From: Deltaproteobacteria bacterium | GTDB lineage: Bacteria > Myxococcota_A > Polyangia > DRWM01 > JAAZOP01 | Reading direction: 5' to 3' | DNA: 64,000 nucleotides | Assembly (NCBI GenBank): GCA_016218815.1 | Contig: JACRCX010000133.1 | Location: 17,999-81,998 of the forward strand | Part shown: piece by piece, positions 15,209-22,812 of the stretch | How the letters are laid out: the number at the start of each line of letters is the position of its first letter | Numbering within the stretch: the stretch's first letter is position 1 | Made by a program: the position numbers and the translations under genes | The notes under the pieces: model-generated | Told to the model about the DNA's origin: nothing | What the model saw: only the letters and a program-made list of their open reading frames with translations | Database searches by the model: none

Positions 15209-16384
15209 CTACGCCAGCGTGCCCGCCCACAACCGCGCGCAGAACTCGCGCCACGGAAGGATCTCGACGCCGTCGTCGGTCGTCCGCGCAGCGGGCTCGC
15301 GGCTCACGACGATGGCACGGCCCACGGGGCGTTCCTCGCGCAGGGCTCGCAGGCCGCGCAGATCCTCTCCGCGCACCTCCGTCGCCGACTTCGCCTCGAT
15401 CGCCAGCGCCATGTCCCCCACGATCAGGTCCACCTCGAACCCGGAGCTGGTCCTCCAGAAGCTCAGCGGATCGTCCCGTCCGCCATACGACAGGAACGCC
15501 CGAACCTCGTTGATCACGAAATGCTCGAACGCCCGCCCGTACACGTCGGTGCCCGCGACGACCGCCTCAAGTCCGGGATGGAGCTGGTTGGCGACCCCGA
15601 TGTCGAACACGTAGAACTTGGCCGTCTCGACCAGACGGCGCTTGGCCTGCCTGCGCCACGGCGCCAGCTCGAAGCCCAGAAGGGTGTCCTCCAGGATCCG
15701 GTAGTAGCCCCGTACCGTGCGCGGCGACACCCCGCACTCGCGACCCGCGTTCGCGTAGTTGAGCTGCCGGCCGTGCGTCAGGCCCACGGTCTGCAGGAAC
15801 CTCGAGAACGCGGGGATGTTGCGCGTCACCGCCTCGTCGATGATCTCCTGCTTGAGATACGTGCTGACGTACGAGCGGAGCAGCGGTCGCGGATCGTCGA
15901 CGAGGTAGTGCACCGGAAGTCCCCCATGCCGCAGCATCCGGTCCAGATCGAGGTCCGGCAACTCCGCCGTCGTCAGCGGCAGCAGATGCGCCTCGACGGC
16001 ACGTCCCCCGAGCAGGTTCGCCGCACCGCGCCGGAGCTTCCGGGCGCTCGAGCCGCAGAGGATGAAGCGCGTCGCCGTGTGCTCCAGCAGCCAGTGGATT
16101 TCCTCGATCACCCCCGGTGCCTTCTGGACCTCATCGACGATGACCAGCGTCGGAGTCGCGGCCAGGACCTCCTCCCGCAGGAGTCGCGGGCGGACGGCCA
16201 ACGCCGCGGCGACATCGGTGTCGAGGAGGTCGTACCGCTTCGCGTTCGGGTACCTCTGTTCCAGGAGCGTCGTCTTCCCGGTCTGTCGCGGTCCGAACAG
16301 GAAGACCGCGCTGGACCCGGTCAACGGGTTCCTGACAGCAGGAAGTTCAAGTCTTCTCTCGATGATAGGAATTCGGTCGTCCAT
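15209..16384 (-). CDS. AAA ATPase with DUF4143-type C-terminal domain
   Basis: 391-residue ATPase of the AAA_14/DUF4143 group, widely scattered in prokaryotes and often in variable DNA; cellular role not settled. Walker A is FGPRQTGKTTLL, Walker B is LVIVDEVQK, and a sensor-like FILCGSSARKLRRG follows. A winged-helix-like middle (ANAGRECGVSPRTVRGYYRI) leads to a C-terminal domain with FEVDLIVGDMALAIEAKSA, resembling the D...ExK pattern of PD-(D/E)xK nucleases. The ATG at 16384 was preferred over one at 16426 because the latter's extra 14 codons are the palindrome itself. Its upstream region is AT-richer than the surroundings, and the gene is unrelated to its neighbours, so horizontal acquisition is likely. 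Confidence 0.85.
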   Translation of the reverse strand: MDDRIPIIERRLELPAVRNPLTGSSAVFLFGPRQTGKTTLLEQRYPNAKRYDLLDTDVAAALAVRPRLLREEVLAATPTLVIVDEVQKAPGVIEEIHWLLEHTATRFILCGSSARKLRRGAANLLGGRAVEAHLLPLTTAELPDLDLDRMLRHGGLPVHYLVDDPRPLLRSYVSTYLKQEIIDEAVTRNIPAFSRFLQTVGLTHGRQLNYANAGRECGVSPRTVRGYYRILEDTLLGFELAPWRRQAKRRLVETAKFYVFDIGVANQLHPGLEAVVAGTDVYGRAFEHFVINEVRAFLSYGGRDDPLSFWRTSSGFEVDLIVGDMALAIEAKSATEVRGEDLRGLRALREERPVGRAIVVSREPAARTTDDGVEILPWREFCARLWAGTLA

Positions 16385-16410
16385 GTACCGATTTTCATGC
16401 AAATCGGTAC
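16385..16410 (-). promoter_or_regulatory. Perfect inverted repeat abutting the ATPase start codon
   Basis: GTACCGATTT, six bases, AAATCGGTAC: 10-bp perfect arms ending directly at the ATG. On the coding strand TTGATC and TTGACG hexamers lie just upstream. The position suits an operator for autoregulation or an mRNA hairpin that hides the ribosome-binding site; there is no visible Shine-Dalgarno sequence in between. Confidence 0.55.
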
Positions 16411-16462
16411 CATCGTCAACGATCAAGCTGGATCGCGTTCTGCCGCCCGCGCCGCGCCTCGC

Positions 16463-17665
16463 CTAGTCCTTTTCCTTGATCGAGCCGGGGTCGATGGTGA
16501 CGCGGAGGGTCTGGCGCTGCTTGTCGTCGGTCGGTTGCGTGCTCGGGCGCACGGTGCCCGAACGCTCGCCTTCCTGCAGGAGCTGCTGGTAGCCGGCCTG
16601 CAGCGCGGCCTCGTCGGCCGGCGCCATGCGCACGAACTGGACGCCGATGCCCGGGGGGTACATCGGCCCCTGGGTGGCCCCCAGCTCCTTGCGCCACATC
16701 ACCTGCGCGTCGACGCCGACGAGCCCCTCGCCGTGGGGCGGCCGGAAGCGCACGTGCAGGAGCGTCCCCATGGGCGGCGGGACCAGCGTACGGACGTACA
16801 GCCCGGTGCGGTTGATGTTGTACGAGTAGGCCCAGATCGTGTCGGGCGCACCGTCGGCCCAGAAGGCGACGGGCGCGCCGTGCAGCAGGCGCGGCGACCG
16901 GCGGGCCTCGACGGCGCCGGGCTGCAGCAGATCGTTCAGGGCGAAGATGATGTTCTCCGGCGGGCCGCTGCGGCTGTACACGGTCGCGCGTCCGTGCGCC
17001 TGCATCGCGGCGCGTGCGGCCTCGCGCCGCTCGGGGTCGGTGACGAACAGCCACGGGATGTCGCGTCCCTTGGGCTCGTGCCGCGCCGCCCCTAGCGTCC
17101 CGGACTCGTCGTCAGGGGGCAGCGGGCCGTCGACGATCACCGCCCGCGGCGCGGAACCCTGGCGGAGCTGCTGCAACAGCTCGTCGCGGTTGGAGGCGAA
17201 CGACAAGTCGAAGCCCCAGCGGCGGACGATGCGCGCGATCAGGATCCGTCGCGCGCGATCCTCGCCGGCCAGGACGAGGCGGCCGGAGGGGGCCCGCAAG
17301 CCGCTCCAGGGATCGCCCTTGGACAGCGCCAGCGCGCGCTCGCGGATCTGGTGGGCGGCCGAGGCGACGAGGAAGTCATCGATGCCGAGGCGGAAGTGGC
17401 GGTCGAGGTCGTCGCGGAGCGGATCGCGCACGACGACCAGGATCGGCAGGTTCTCGGTGCGCTCCGCCCCGCGCAGCAGCGCCGCCAGCTCCTCGAGCGG
17501 CGCGAAGGCGCCGTCGACCGCGACGCCCAGCGCCCGCTCGCGGGCTGCCTGCGCCGCCTCTGCGGGCGTGGACGCGGCGACCATCTCGAAGCCGCCCGCC
17601 GCCAACGCGTTCCGCGCGACGTCCGACCAACTCGCGCTCTCCGGCACGATGACGATTCGACTCAC
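16463..17665 (-). CDS. Receiver-like plus PilZ-like regulatory protein
   Basis: 400-residue cytoplasmic signalling protein. Two receiver-like segments are visible: residues 1-115 (start SRIVIVPESASW, with GVAVDGAF at the expected phospho-Asp position) and about 125-235 (GRLVLAGEDRARRIL, then RAVIVDGPLP). Both lack a full acidic pocket, so they may be pseudo-receivers. The C-terminal ~110 residues form a PilZ-like domain with RRSPR (RxxxR) and NINRTGLYV, where N replaces the usual S of the [DN]xSxxG c-di-GMP motif. The GTG start at 17665 has AGGAGGG six bases upstream. It follows another PilZ gene by 85 nt and probably shares its transcript. Confidence 0.75.
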   Translation of the reverse strand: MSRIVIVPESASWSDVARNALAAGGFEMVAASTPAEAAQAARERALGVAVDGAFAPLEELAALLRGAERTENLPILVVVRDPLRDDLDRHFRLGIDDFLVASAAHQIRERALALSKGDPWSGLRAPSGRLVLAGEDRARRILIARIVRRWGFDLSFASNRDELLQQLRQGSAPRAVIVDGPLPPDDESGTLGAARHEPKGRDIPWLFVTDPERREAARAAMQAHGRATVYSRSGPPENIIFALNDLLQPGAVEARRSPRLLHGAPVAFWADGAPDTIWAYSYNINRTGLYVRTLVPPPMGTLLHVRFRPPHGEGLVGVDAQVMWRKELGATQGPMYPPGIGVQFVRMAPADEAALQAGYQQLLQEGERSGTVRPSTQPTDDKQRQTLRVTIDPGSIKEKD

Positions 17666-17750
17666 GGCATCCCTCCTGCAGGGCGTACCTGCCTCCGCCC
17701 ACGGCTCCCGGCGCCGGAGCCCGCGTCGCGCGGTGCGGCGCCGTTCCGGG

Positions 17751-18227
17751 TCATCTTCCGTGCGGTCCGCCGCGGTCCGGCGACGCGGTGCCCGTCGCCG
17801 GCAGCACGACGAACGGAGGATTCGACGCCGGCCGTGGCGGCAGCGGCGGCGGTTCCCCCGACCGGGCGGCGGCCTGCTCGACGAGTCGTACGACGGCCGC
17901 CCGGGTCGTCTCGTCGAGGTCGATGAATTCGAGTCCGAAGCCCCATTCGGCCGGCGGGCCGTCGCCGACGATCCGCACGACGCGCGCACGCACGGGGACG
18001 TTCTGCAATTCCTCCTGCGTGAACAGCTCCAGCTCCAGGATTTCGGCGACGTGGACCCGTCGCAGCGACTTCTCGTCCGCCGCGCGCACGAACGCGCCGG
18101 AGACGCTGACGTTGCCCAGGTCCATGACGTGCGTGGTGGCCATGCGCCGGAAGCGCACCTGGGCGAGGATCTCGAACCGCGGATGTCGTCGCCGGTCGCC
18201 GGACGCCGGCTGCGTCGTGGATTCCAT
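17751..18227 (-). CDS. PilZ domain protein
   Basis: 158-residue predicted cyclic-di-GMP receptor. Both halves of the PilZ signature are present: RRRHPRFE near residue 12 and GNVSVSGAFV (NxSxxG) near 38. The domain ends with WGFGLEFIDLDE. The C-terminal ~40 residues are Pro-rich. It diverges from an HD-GYP/kinase gene starting at 18352, which could consume c-di-GMP; that functional link is inference from position. The ATG at 18227 is the only sensible start. Confidence 0.82.
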   Translation of the reverse strand: MESTTQPASGDRRRHPRFEILAQVRFRRMATTHVMDLGNVSVSGAFVRAADEKSLRRVHVAEILELELFTQEELQNVPVRARVVRIVGDGPPAEWGFGLEFIDLDETTRAAVVRLVEQAAARSGEPPPLPPRPASNPPFVVLPATGTASPDRGGPHGR

Positions 18228-18312
18228 CGCCGCGTATGGTCGCTACCCGTCCCGTTCATGTCAAGCACCGGCCGCTTCCCGCGGTCGAGGCAACGGTGCT
18301 AAGGTGATCAGG

Positions 18313-18333
18313 CGCCCTTCGACGAGCTCAGGG
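18313..18333. repeat. CCCTTCGACGAGCTCAGGG repeat
   Basis: GCCCTTCGACGAGCTCAGGG plus C lies 19 nt before the HD-GYP/kinase ATG. Apart from the GAC in the centre it is a palindrome of the CCCTGAGC/GTCGAAGGG type, the same family as the copy in the pbpC 5' end. Confidence 0.65.
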
Positions 18334-18351
18334 CAGGCGGGACGGCGAGGG

Positions 18352-20193
18352 ATGGCGGCTACGGAGTCCGACGACAGGGAGAAGGCGATCACGAGGGGCG
18401 GGGACCCGTTCGAGTTGTTGTACGCGGCGGGCGAGCGGCCGGGGGAGGCCGGCCCGGGGTCGGGGCACTTCGAGGCGCTGCTGCGGCTGGCGGCCGGATA
18501 CCAATTCCGCGAGGAGGGGATCGTCGAGCACCTGCGGCGGGTGTCCGCGTACGTTTCGGTCCTGGCGCGGACGCTGGGCTGGCCGGACGAGCGGCGGCGC
18601 CTGCTCGAGCTGGCGGCGCTGTTCCACGACGTCGGGATGGTCGACGTCCCGGAGCCGGTGCTGCGCAAGGAAGGCCGGCTGAGCGACGGGGAGACGCGGC
18701 TGGTGCGCAAGCACCCCGAGCTGGGGCACGCGCTGCTCGCGTCCTGCGACGCGGCGCTGATGCGGGAGGCGGCGCTGGTGGCGTGGACGCACCACGAGGC
18801 GCACGACGGCAGCGGGTATCCCCGCGGGCTGGCGGGGGACGGGATTCCGCCGGAGGCTCGGCTCGTCGCGGTAGCGGACGTCTTCGACGCGCTCACGACG
18901 CGCCGGGCGTTCAAGGACCCGTACCCCTTCGACGTCGCCTGCGAGATCGTGCGCAAGGGGGCGTGGAAACGCTTCGATCCCGACGTCGTGGCCGCCTTCC
19001 TGGAGTGTCGCGACGACCTGCGCCCCCTGAGCGAGACGCTGGCGACGCCGGATCGGCCGACGCGCACCGGTTTCCGCATCAGCGCGCGCGACACGACGGA
19101 GGGCGAGGTCTTCGACGCGGCGCAGGACGCCTACTTCTCGTGTCCGTTCTGCGGCGAGCTGCATCCGCGGGCGACGGACACTTGTCCCCGGAGTCGCGAG
19201 GGTCTGCGCGAGATCCACAAGCTGTCGGGGCGCATGCTGGCCGGCAAGTACCAGGTGCGCCTCGCCCGCGGCATCGGGGGGATGAGCACGGTCTACGAGG
19301 CCCATCACGCGCTCATCTCGCGCCGGCTGGCGATCAAGTTCCTCGACGCCGAGCTGGCGCGCAACCCCCAGACGATGGAACGGTTCCGCAACGAGGCCAC
19401 GGTTTCCTCGACGGTCGGCCACCCGAATCTGGTCGAGGTCACCGACATGGGGGAAACTCCGGAGGGCATTCCCTACATCGTGATGGAACTGCTCGAGGGC
19501 CGCAGCCTGGCCGAGCTGATCGCGGAACGAACGCGTTTCCCGGTGGGCGCCGTCGTGACGATCGGTGTCGAGGTCCTGCGGACGCTGGCCGCGGTCCATG
19601 CCAAGGGCATCGTCCACCGCGACCTGAAGCCCGACAACCTGTTCCTGCCGGGCGAGTTGTCCAGGCCGCGCCTCAAGATCCTCGACTTCGGCGTCTCCCT
19701 CCTGGTCACGGCGGACGAGCGACGCAAGCGGCTGACCCAGGCGGGGGACGTGTTCGGCACCCCCCAGTACATGTCGCCCGAGCAGGCCCAGGGCAAGCTC
19801 GACGTCGACGCCCGCTCGGACCTGTTCACGCTCGGCGCGATCCTCTACGAGATGCTTGCCGGACGGCCGGCCTTCGACGGGCCCAATCCGCTGGCGGTGA
19901 TCAACGCCGTCGCGCTGTGCGAGGTCGAGCCGCTCGGGTCCCTGGTCCCGGGCGTGGATCCGGACCTGGAGCGGATCGTCCTGCGCGCGCTGGAACGCGA
20001 TGCACGCGACCGCTGGCAGAGCGCGGACGAGATGCTCGAGTGGCTCGTCCCTCTGGCCCGCCGCGACCCGCGCTACCGCGACGGCCGACTGCTCGACCTG
20101 GCGGCGGAGGGAACCACCGATGCGGAAGAGGGCATCCGGCCGGATCGGACGGGTCCCGACCGGGCCATGGGAACCACCGATGAACACCGATGA
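18352..20193 (+). CDS. HD-GYP phosphodiesterase fused to Ser/Thr protein kinase
   Basis: 613-residue two-module signalling protein. Residues ~40-225 are an HD-GYP domain, expected to hydrolyse c-di-GMP: FHDVG (His92-Asp93), KHPELGHAL, HHEAHDGSGYP (His147 to Pro157) and ADVFDALTTRRA. A short CPFCGELHPRATDTCP zinc-ribbon-like linker precedes a Hanks-type kinase at ~295-585: GIGGMSTVYEA loop, AIKFLD lysine, VHRDLKPDNLF (HRD 422-424), DFG (Asp445) and GTPQYMSPEQ. No TM segment follows. The last residues GTTDEHR and the stop codon are encoded by a dispersed repeat, and the next gene starts inside the same repeat. The start ATG is at 18352 after GCGAGGG. Residues for both activities look intact. 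Confidence 0.88.
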   Translation: MAATESDDREKAITRGGDPFELLYAAGERPGEAGPGSGHFEALLRLAAGYQFREEGIVEHLRRVSAYVSVLARTLGWPDERRRLLELAALFHDVGMVDVPEPVLRKEGRLSDGETRLVRKHPELGHALLASCDAALMREAALVAWTHHEAHDGSGYPRGLAGDGIPPEARLVAVADVFDALTTRRAFKDPYPFDVACEIVRKGAWKRFDPDVVAAFLECRDDLRPLSETLATPDRPTRTGFRISARDTTEGEVFDAAQDAYFSCPFCGELHPRATDTCPRSREGLREIHKLSGRMLAGKYQVRLARGIGGMSTVYEAHHALISRRLAIKFLDAELARNPQTMERFRNEATVSSTVGHPNLVEVTDMGETPEGIPYIVMELLEGRSLAELIAERTRFPVGAVVTIGVEVLRTLAAVHAKGIVHRDLKPDNLFLPGELSRPRLKILDFGVSLLVTADERRKRLTQAGDVFGTPQYMSPEQAQGKLDVDARSDLFTLGAILYEMLAGRPAFDGPNPLAVINAVALCEVEPLGSLVPGVDPDLERIVLRALERDARDRWQSADEMLEWLVPLARRDPRYRDGRLLDLAAEGTTDAEEGIRPDRTGPDRAMGTTDEHR

Positions 20194-20337
20194 ACACAGA
20201 TGGCTCCGCCCTTCACGCGGATGGCCCGCCCTGTCCCATCGATGTCCCGCGGCGGTTCCCGTACTTCCCTTTCCCTGCTCCGCTTTCTCCTCCTATCTGT
20301 GTTTATCCGTGTTCATCTGTGGTTTCTTCTTCTTCTC
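20171..20337. repeat. TCTGTGTTCA-family inverted-arm element overlapping two gene ends
   Basis: Left arm 20171-20203 (GAACCACCGATGAACACCGA, then TGAACACAGATGG), right arm 20294-20337 (TATCTGTGTTTATCCGTGTT, then CATCTGTGGTTTCTTC). The arms are reverse complements with few mismatches; ~90 bp lie between, with a small central palindrome around CCCATCGATG. The left arm contains the kinase stop and the porin start; the right arm encodes the hydrophobic signal core of the porin. Confidence 0.85.
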
Positions 20338-21739
20338 CGCGCCCTCCGCCCGCGCCGACGACACGCACTACCAGAACCAGCTCATCGGCGAGCGCGCCCT
20401 GGGACTGGGCGGCGCCTTCACGGCCGTCGCCAGCGACCCTACCGCGTCGTTCTACAATCCCGGCGGGCTGGCCATGACCCTCTCCGCCAGCGTCTCGGCC
20501 AGCCTCAACCTGTACGGCGTCGAGCACCGCATCGTGCACGGCGGCTTCGTGAGCTACATCAACGGCGCGCGCGAGACGGCGGATCTCGAGACCACGGCGT
20601 TCCCGACGATCCCCACGACGTTCGGCATCCTCCGCGCCTTCGGCGAGAGGCTGCCCGACGGCTCCCGCCGGCACGCCCTCGCCTTCTCCATGCTGATCCC
20701 CGATCAGACCGCCGTGGCCTTCGACGCCACGGTCGGCACCTCGGGCCAGACGGACCTCGACGTCTTCCGCCTTTCGGAGGACGACAGGACGTTGTGGGTC
20801 GGACCGAGCTACGCGATCCGGATCTCCGACGATCTCGCGGTCGGCGTGTCGGCCTTCGTCGCCATCCGGACCTGGTCGCGCGCCAGCTTCCGTTCCATGG
20901 AGACGCCCGCCGAGCCCCCGACGGCGCCGCCGACGTCCGAGTTCTTCGACCTGGAGCGCGTCGACGCCGCGTTCGACTCCTACGACCTCATCTTCCGGCT
21001 CGGCGCGATGTACCGGCCGTTGCCGGGCGTGCGCGTCGGTCTCACGATCGGGTTCCCGTCGATCCACATCTACGGCGACGGCTCCCTCTCGAAGCAGCTC
21101 ACCTACGCGCGGTTCGAGCCGCCGCTGGAATACGGCGACATGCAGCTCGAGTCCGCGTCGAGCCTGCCCGCCACGTCGTTCGACCCCCTCGAGATCCGCC
21201 TCGGGCTGGCCTGGGAGCCGGCCGAGGGGATGCTCGTCGCCTTCGACGCCTCCTACCACCTGCCGACGTACTCGTCGTACGAGCGGATCGGGCTGTCGCA
21301 GGCCGACCGTGCGCGCGTGTCGTTCGACGACCTGTTCGCCGACCAGGTGGAGCGTCGCGGGGTGCTGAACGCCAACGTGGGATTCGAGTGGGTGATCGAC
21401 GGCGAGTGGCCCCTGCGGCTCGGCGCGTTCACCAACTTCTCGGCCGCGCCGCCGCTGCGCCCGTACCAGCCGGGGCTGGAGAAGATCGACATCGTCGGCG
21501 GGACGATCTCGGCCGGGTACAACTTCGAGGCGTTCGCGATCAACGTCGGCTTCCTGGGCTCCGTCGGCTGGGGCAAGGCGCAGGCGCTGAATCTCGTCGG
21601 CGACCCGACGTATCTGGAGCGCGACGCCCGCTACGACCTGTTCTACTTCTTCATCTCGGGCGCGCAGCGGATCGTGGCGGAGACGCTGGAGAACTGGATC
21701 ACGGCCGAGCCGGAGCCCGACGACGCCGAGGTTGAATGA
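20180..21739 (+). CDS. FadL/OmpP1-family outer membrane porin with repeat-encoded signal peptide
   Basis: 519-residue precursor of a FadL-like long-chain/hydrophobic-compound channel. The mature part begins near DDTHYQNQLIGERALGLGGA and has the FadL N-terminal plug signature (GGAFTAVASDPTASFYNPGG), then alternating beta-strands to the C-terminus. The start ATG at 20180 and the first residues MNTDEHRWLRPS lie in the left arm of a dispersed repeat. The hydrophobic core YLCLSVFICGFFFF is translated from its right arm, followed by SAPSARA as cleavage site. No other start gives a usable n-region. It overlaps the kinase gene by 14 nt in a different frame. Confidence 0.82.
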   Translation: MNTDEHRWLRPSRGWPALSHRCPAAVPVLPFPCSAFSSYLCLSVFICGFFFFSAPSARADDTHYQNQLIGERALGLGGAFTAVASDPTASFYNPGGLAMTLSASVSASLNLYGVEHRIVHGGFVSYINGARETADLETTAFPTIPTTFGILRAFGERLPDGSRRHALAFSMLIPDQTAVAFDATVGTSGQTDLDVFRLSEDDRTLWVGPSYAIRISDDLAVGVSAFVAIRTWSRASFRSMETPAEPPTAPPTSEFFDLERVDAAFDSYDLIFRLGAMYRPLPGVRVGLTIGFPSIHIYGDGSLSKQLTYARFEPPLEYGDMQLESASSLPATSFDPLEIRLGLAWEPAEGMLVAFDASYHLPTYSSYERIGLSQADRARVSFDDLFADQVERRGVLNANVGFEWVIDGEWPLRLGAFTNFSAAPPLRPYQPGLEKIDIVGGTISAGYNFEAFAINVGFLGSVGWGKAQALNLVGDPTYLERDARYDLFYFFISGAQRIVAETLENWITAEPEPDDAEVE

Positions 21740-21785
21740 AAGCGGCCCGGCGGGCGTACCAACGGCCCGGAACAGGGGGTCGAGC

Positions 21786-22652
21786 ATGACGATTCGGACC
21801 GCTCCCTTCCTTCGCGCGCGGTTGACCGCGCTGGCACTCGTGTTCCTGGTCGCGTCCCCCGTCGCGGCGACCGCCGGCTCGATCCGCTGCCGTGCGACCG
21901 ATCCGTCGGGCCGCCGCATCGACGGCACGTGCCGGGCGACGGGCCCCGGCGATGCCGGCGGCTCCTGCGTCACCTCCGGCGGCGCCTGCACGATCTCCGA
22001 GTTGCCCCCGGGGACCTACACCGTGACGCTGCGCACGCTCTCGGGACGCTCGTCGGCGCCGCGCACCGTGCGGGTCGACGACGGCGTGTCGCCGACGGTG
22101 GTGCTCACCGCCCAGGAGACGGCCGCCGTGTCGTTCGAGCACGAGGGCGGGTTCGTCGCCTTGCCGGCCTTGCCCGCCGGCGGATCCGACGCCGGGACCG
22201 AGGCCGGCGAAACTGGCGACGCTCGCGCCGATGCCGGCTCGTCTCCCGACGCCGGCGGGTCGACCTCCGGCTCCGGCGGCACGACCTCGCCCTCCGATGC
22301 GGGTACCGTGGTTGCGCGGGAGGCGGGCCAGGTCGAGGTGCTGGCGTTGCCGATCGCCGTCACCACGCCCGGCACGACGGTCGCCGCGCCGCCCGATCGC
22401 TCGACCGGCACGACGCTCGCCCTCCAGGGGCGGACGACGGATTCCCGCGGGCGGATCCTCGACGGCACCGTCACCGTCACCCAGGGCGGCCGTGCGATCG
22501 CGCGCGCGACGACGTCCGGCGGTCGCTACCAGCTCTACGACCTGCCTTCCGGCGCCCTGACGCTCACCTTTCGCGCCCTCTCCGGCGCCTCGATCGACTC
22601 GAGCGCCAACTACGCCGGCACCGCCCTCACCGTGAACCTCTCCGTCCCCTAG
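21786..22652 (+). CDS. Secreted protein with carboxypeptidase-regulatory-like repeats
   Basis: 288 residues with a clear Sec signal (LTALALVFLVASPVAATAG). Two similar Ig-like segments (SIRCRATDPSGRRIDGTC...LPPGTYTVTLRTLSG and ALQGRTTDSRGRILDGTV...LPSGALTLTFRALSG) resemble the carboxypeptidase regulatory-like fold used as a surface or adhesin module. A Gly/Ser/Asp-rich linker separates them. Function unknown. It follows the porin by 46 nt and may be in its operon. The start ATG at 21786 lies after GGGGGTCGAG, an acceptable ribosome-binding site. Confidence 0.7.
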   Translation: MTIRTAPFLRARLTALALVFLVASPVAATAGSIRCRATDPSGRRIDGTCRATGPGDAGGSCVTSGGACTISELPPGTYTVTLRTLSGRSSAPRTVRVDDGVSPTVVLTAQETAAVSFEHEGGFVALPALPAGGSDAGTEAGETGDARADAGSSPDAGGSTSGSGGTTSPSDAGTVVAREAGQVEVLALPIAVTTPGTTVAAPPDRSTGTTLALQGRTTDSRGRILDGTVTVTQGGRAIARATTSGGRYQLYDLPSGALTLTFRALSGASIDSSANYAGTALTVNLSVP

Positions 22653-22657
22653 CCTTC

Positions 22658-22700
22658 GCTCTTTGCGCCCCTTTGCGGCCCTTTGCGCCCTTTGCGCGAG
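22658..22700. repeat. Tandem CCCTTTGCG repeat arm
   Basis: Four imperfect 9-10 nt units of type CCCTTTGCG start 6 nt after a stop codon. No reverse-complement partner is visible nearby, so this is a single arm. Its format matches the arms of the inverted-arm elements elsewhere in the window. Confidence 0.65.
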
Positions 22701-22743
22701 CTGTCCGGAATCCCCGCCGGAGCCCCGTGGCCTTCGCACGGAA

Positions 22744-22771
22744 TTGACACGGGGGGTTCGTATGCAATACT
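22744..22771 (+). promoter_or_regulatory. Sigma-70-type promoter of the OmpA-family gene
   Basis: A consensus -35 TTGACA (22744-22749), a 16-nt spacer and AATACT as -10 (22766-22771), directly preceded by TGC, i.e. an extended -10. It lies 42 nt before the start codon, which has AGGAAGGAG upstream. Confidence 0.6.
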
Positions 22772-22812
22772 AGCGCGAACATTCGAACCGCCCGGAGGAA
22801 GGAGCGGAAGAA

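Noticed and set aside
16385..16426. Earlier ATG (16426) for the DUF4143 ATPase
   Set aside because: The extra codons are the palindrome itself and have no conservation; the start at 16384 fits the family better.
17666..18268. N-terminal 200 residues of the long minus-strand frame ending at 16463
   Set aside because: They are an out-of-frame reading of the adjacent PilZ gene; a GTG with AGGAGG starts the real protein at 17665.
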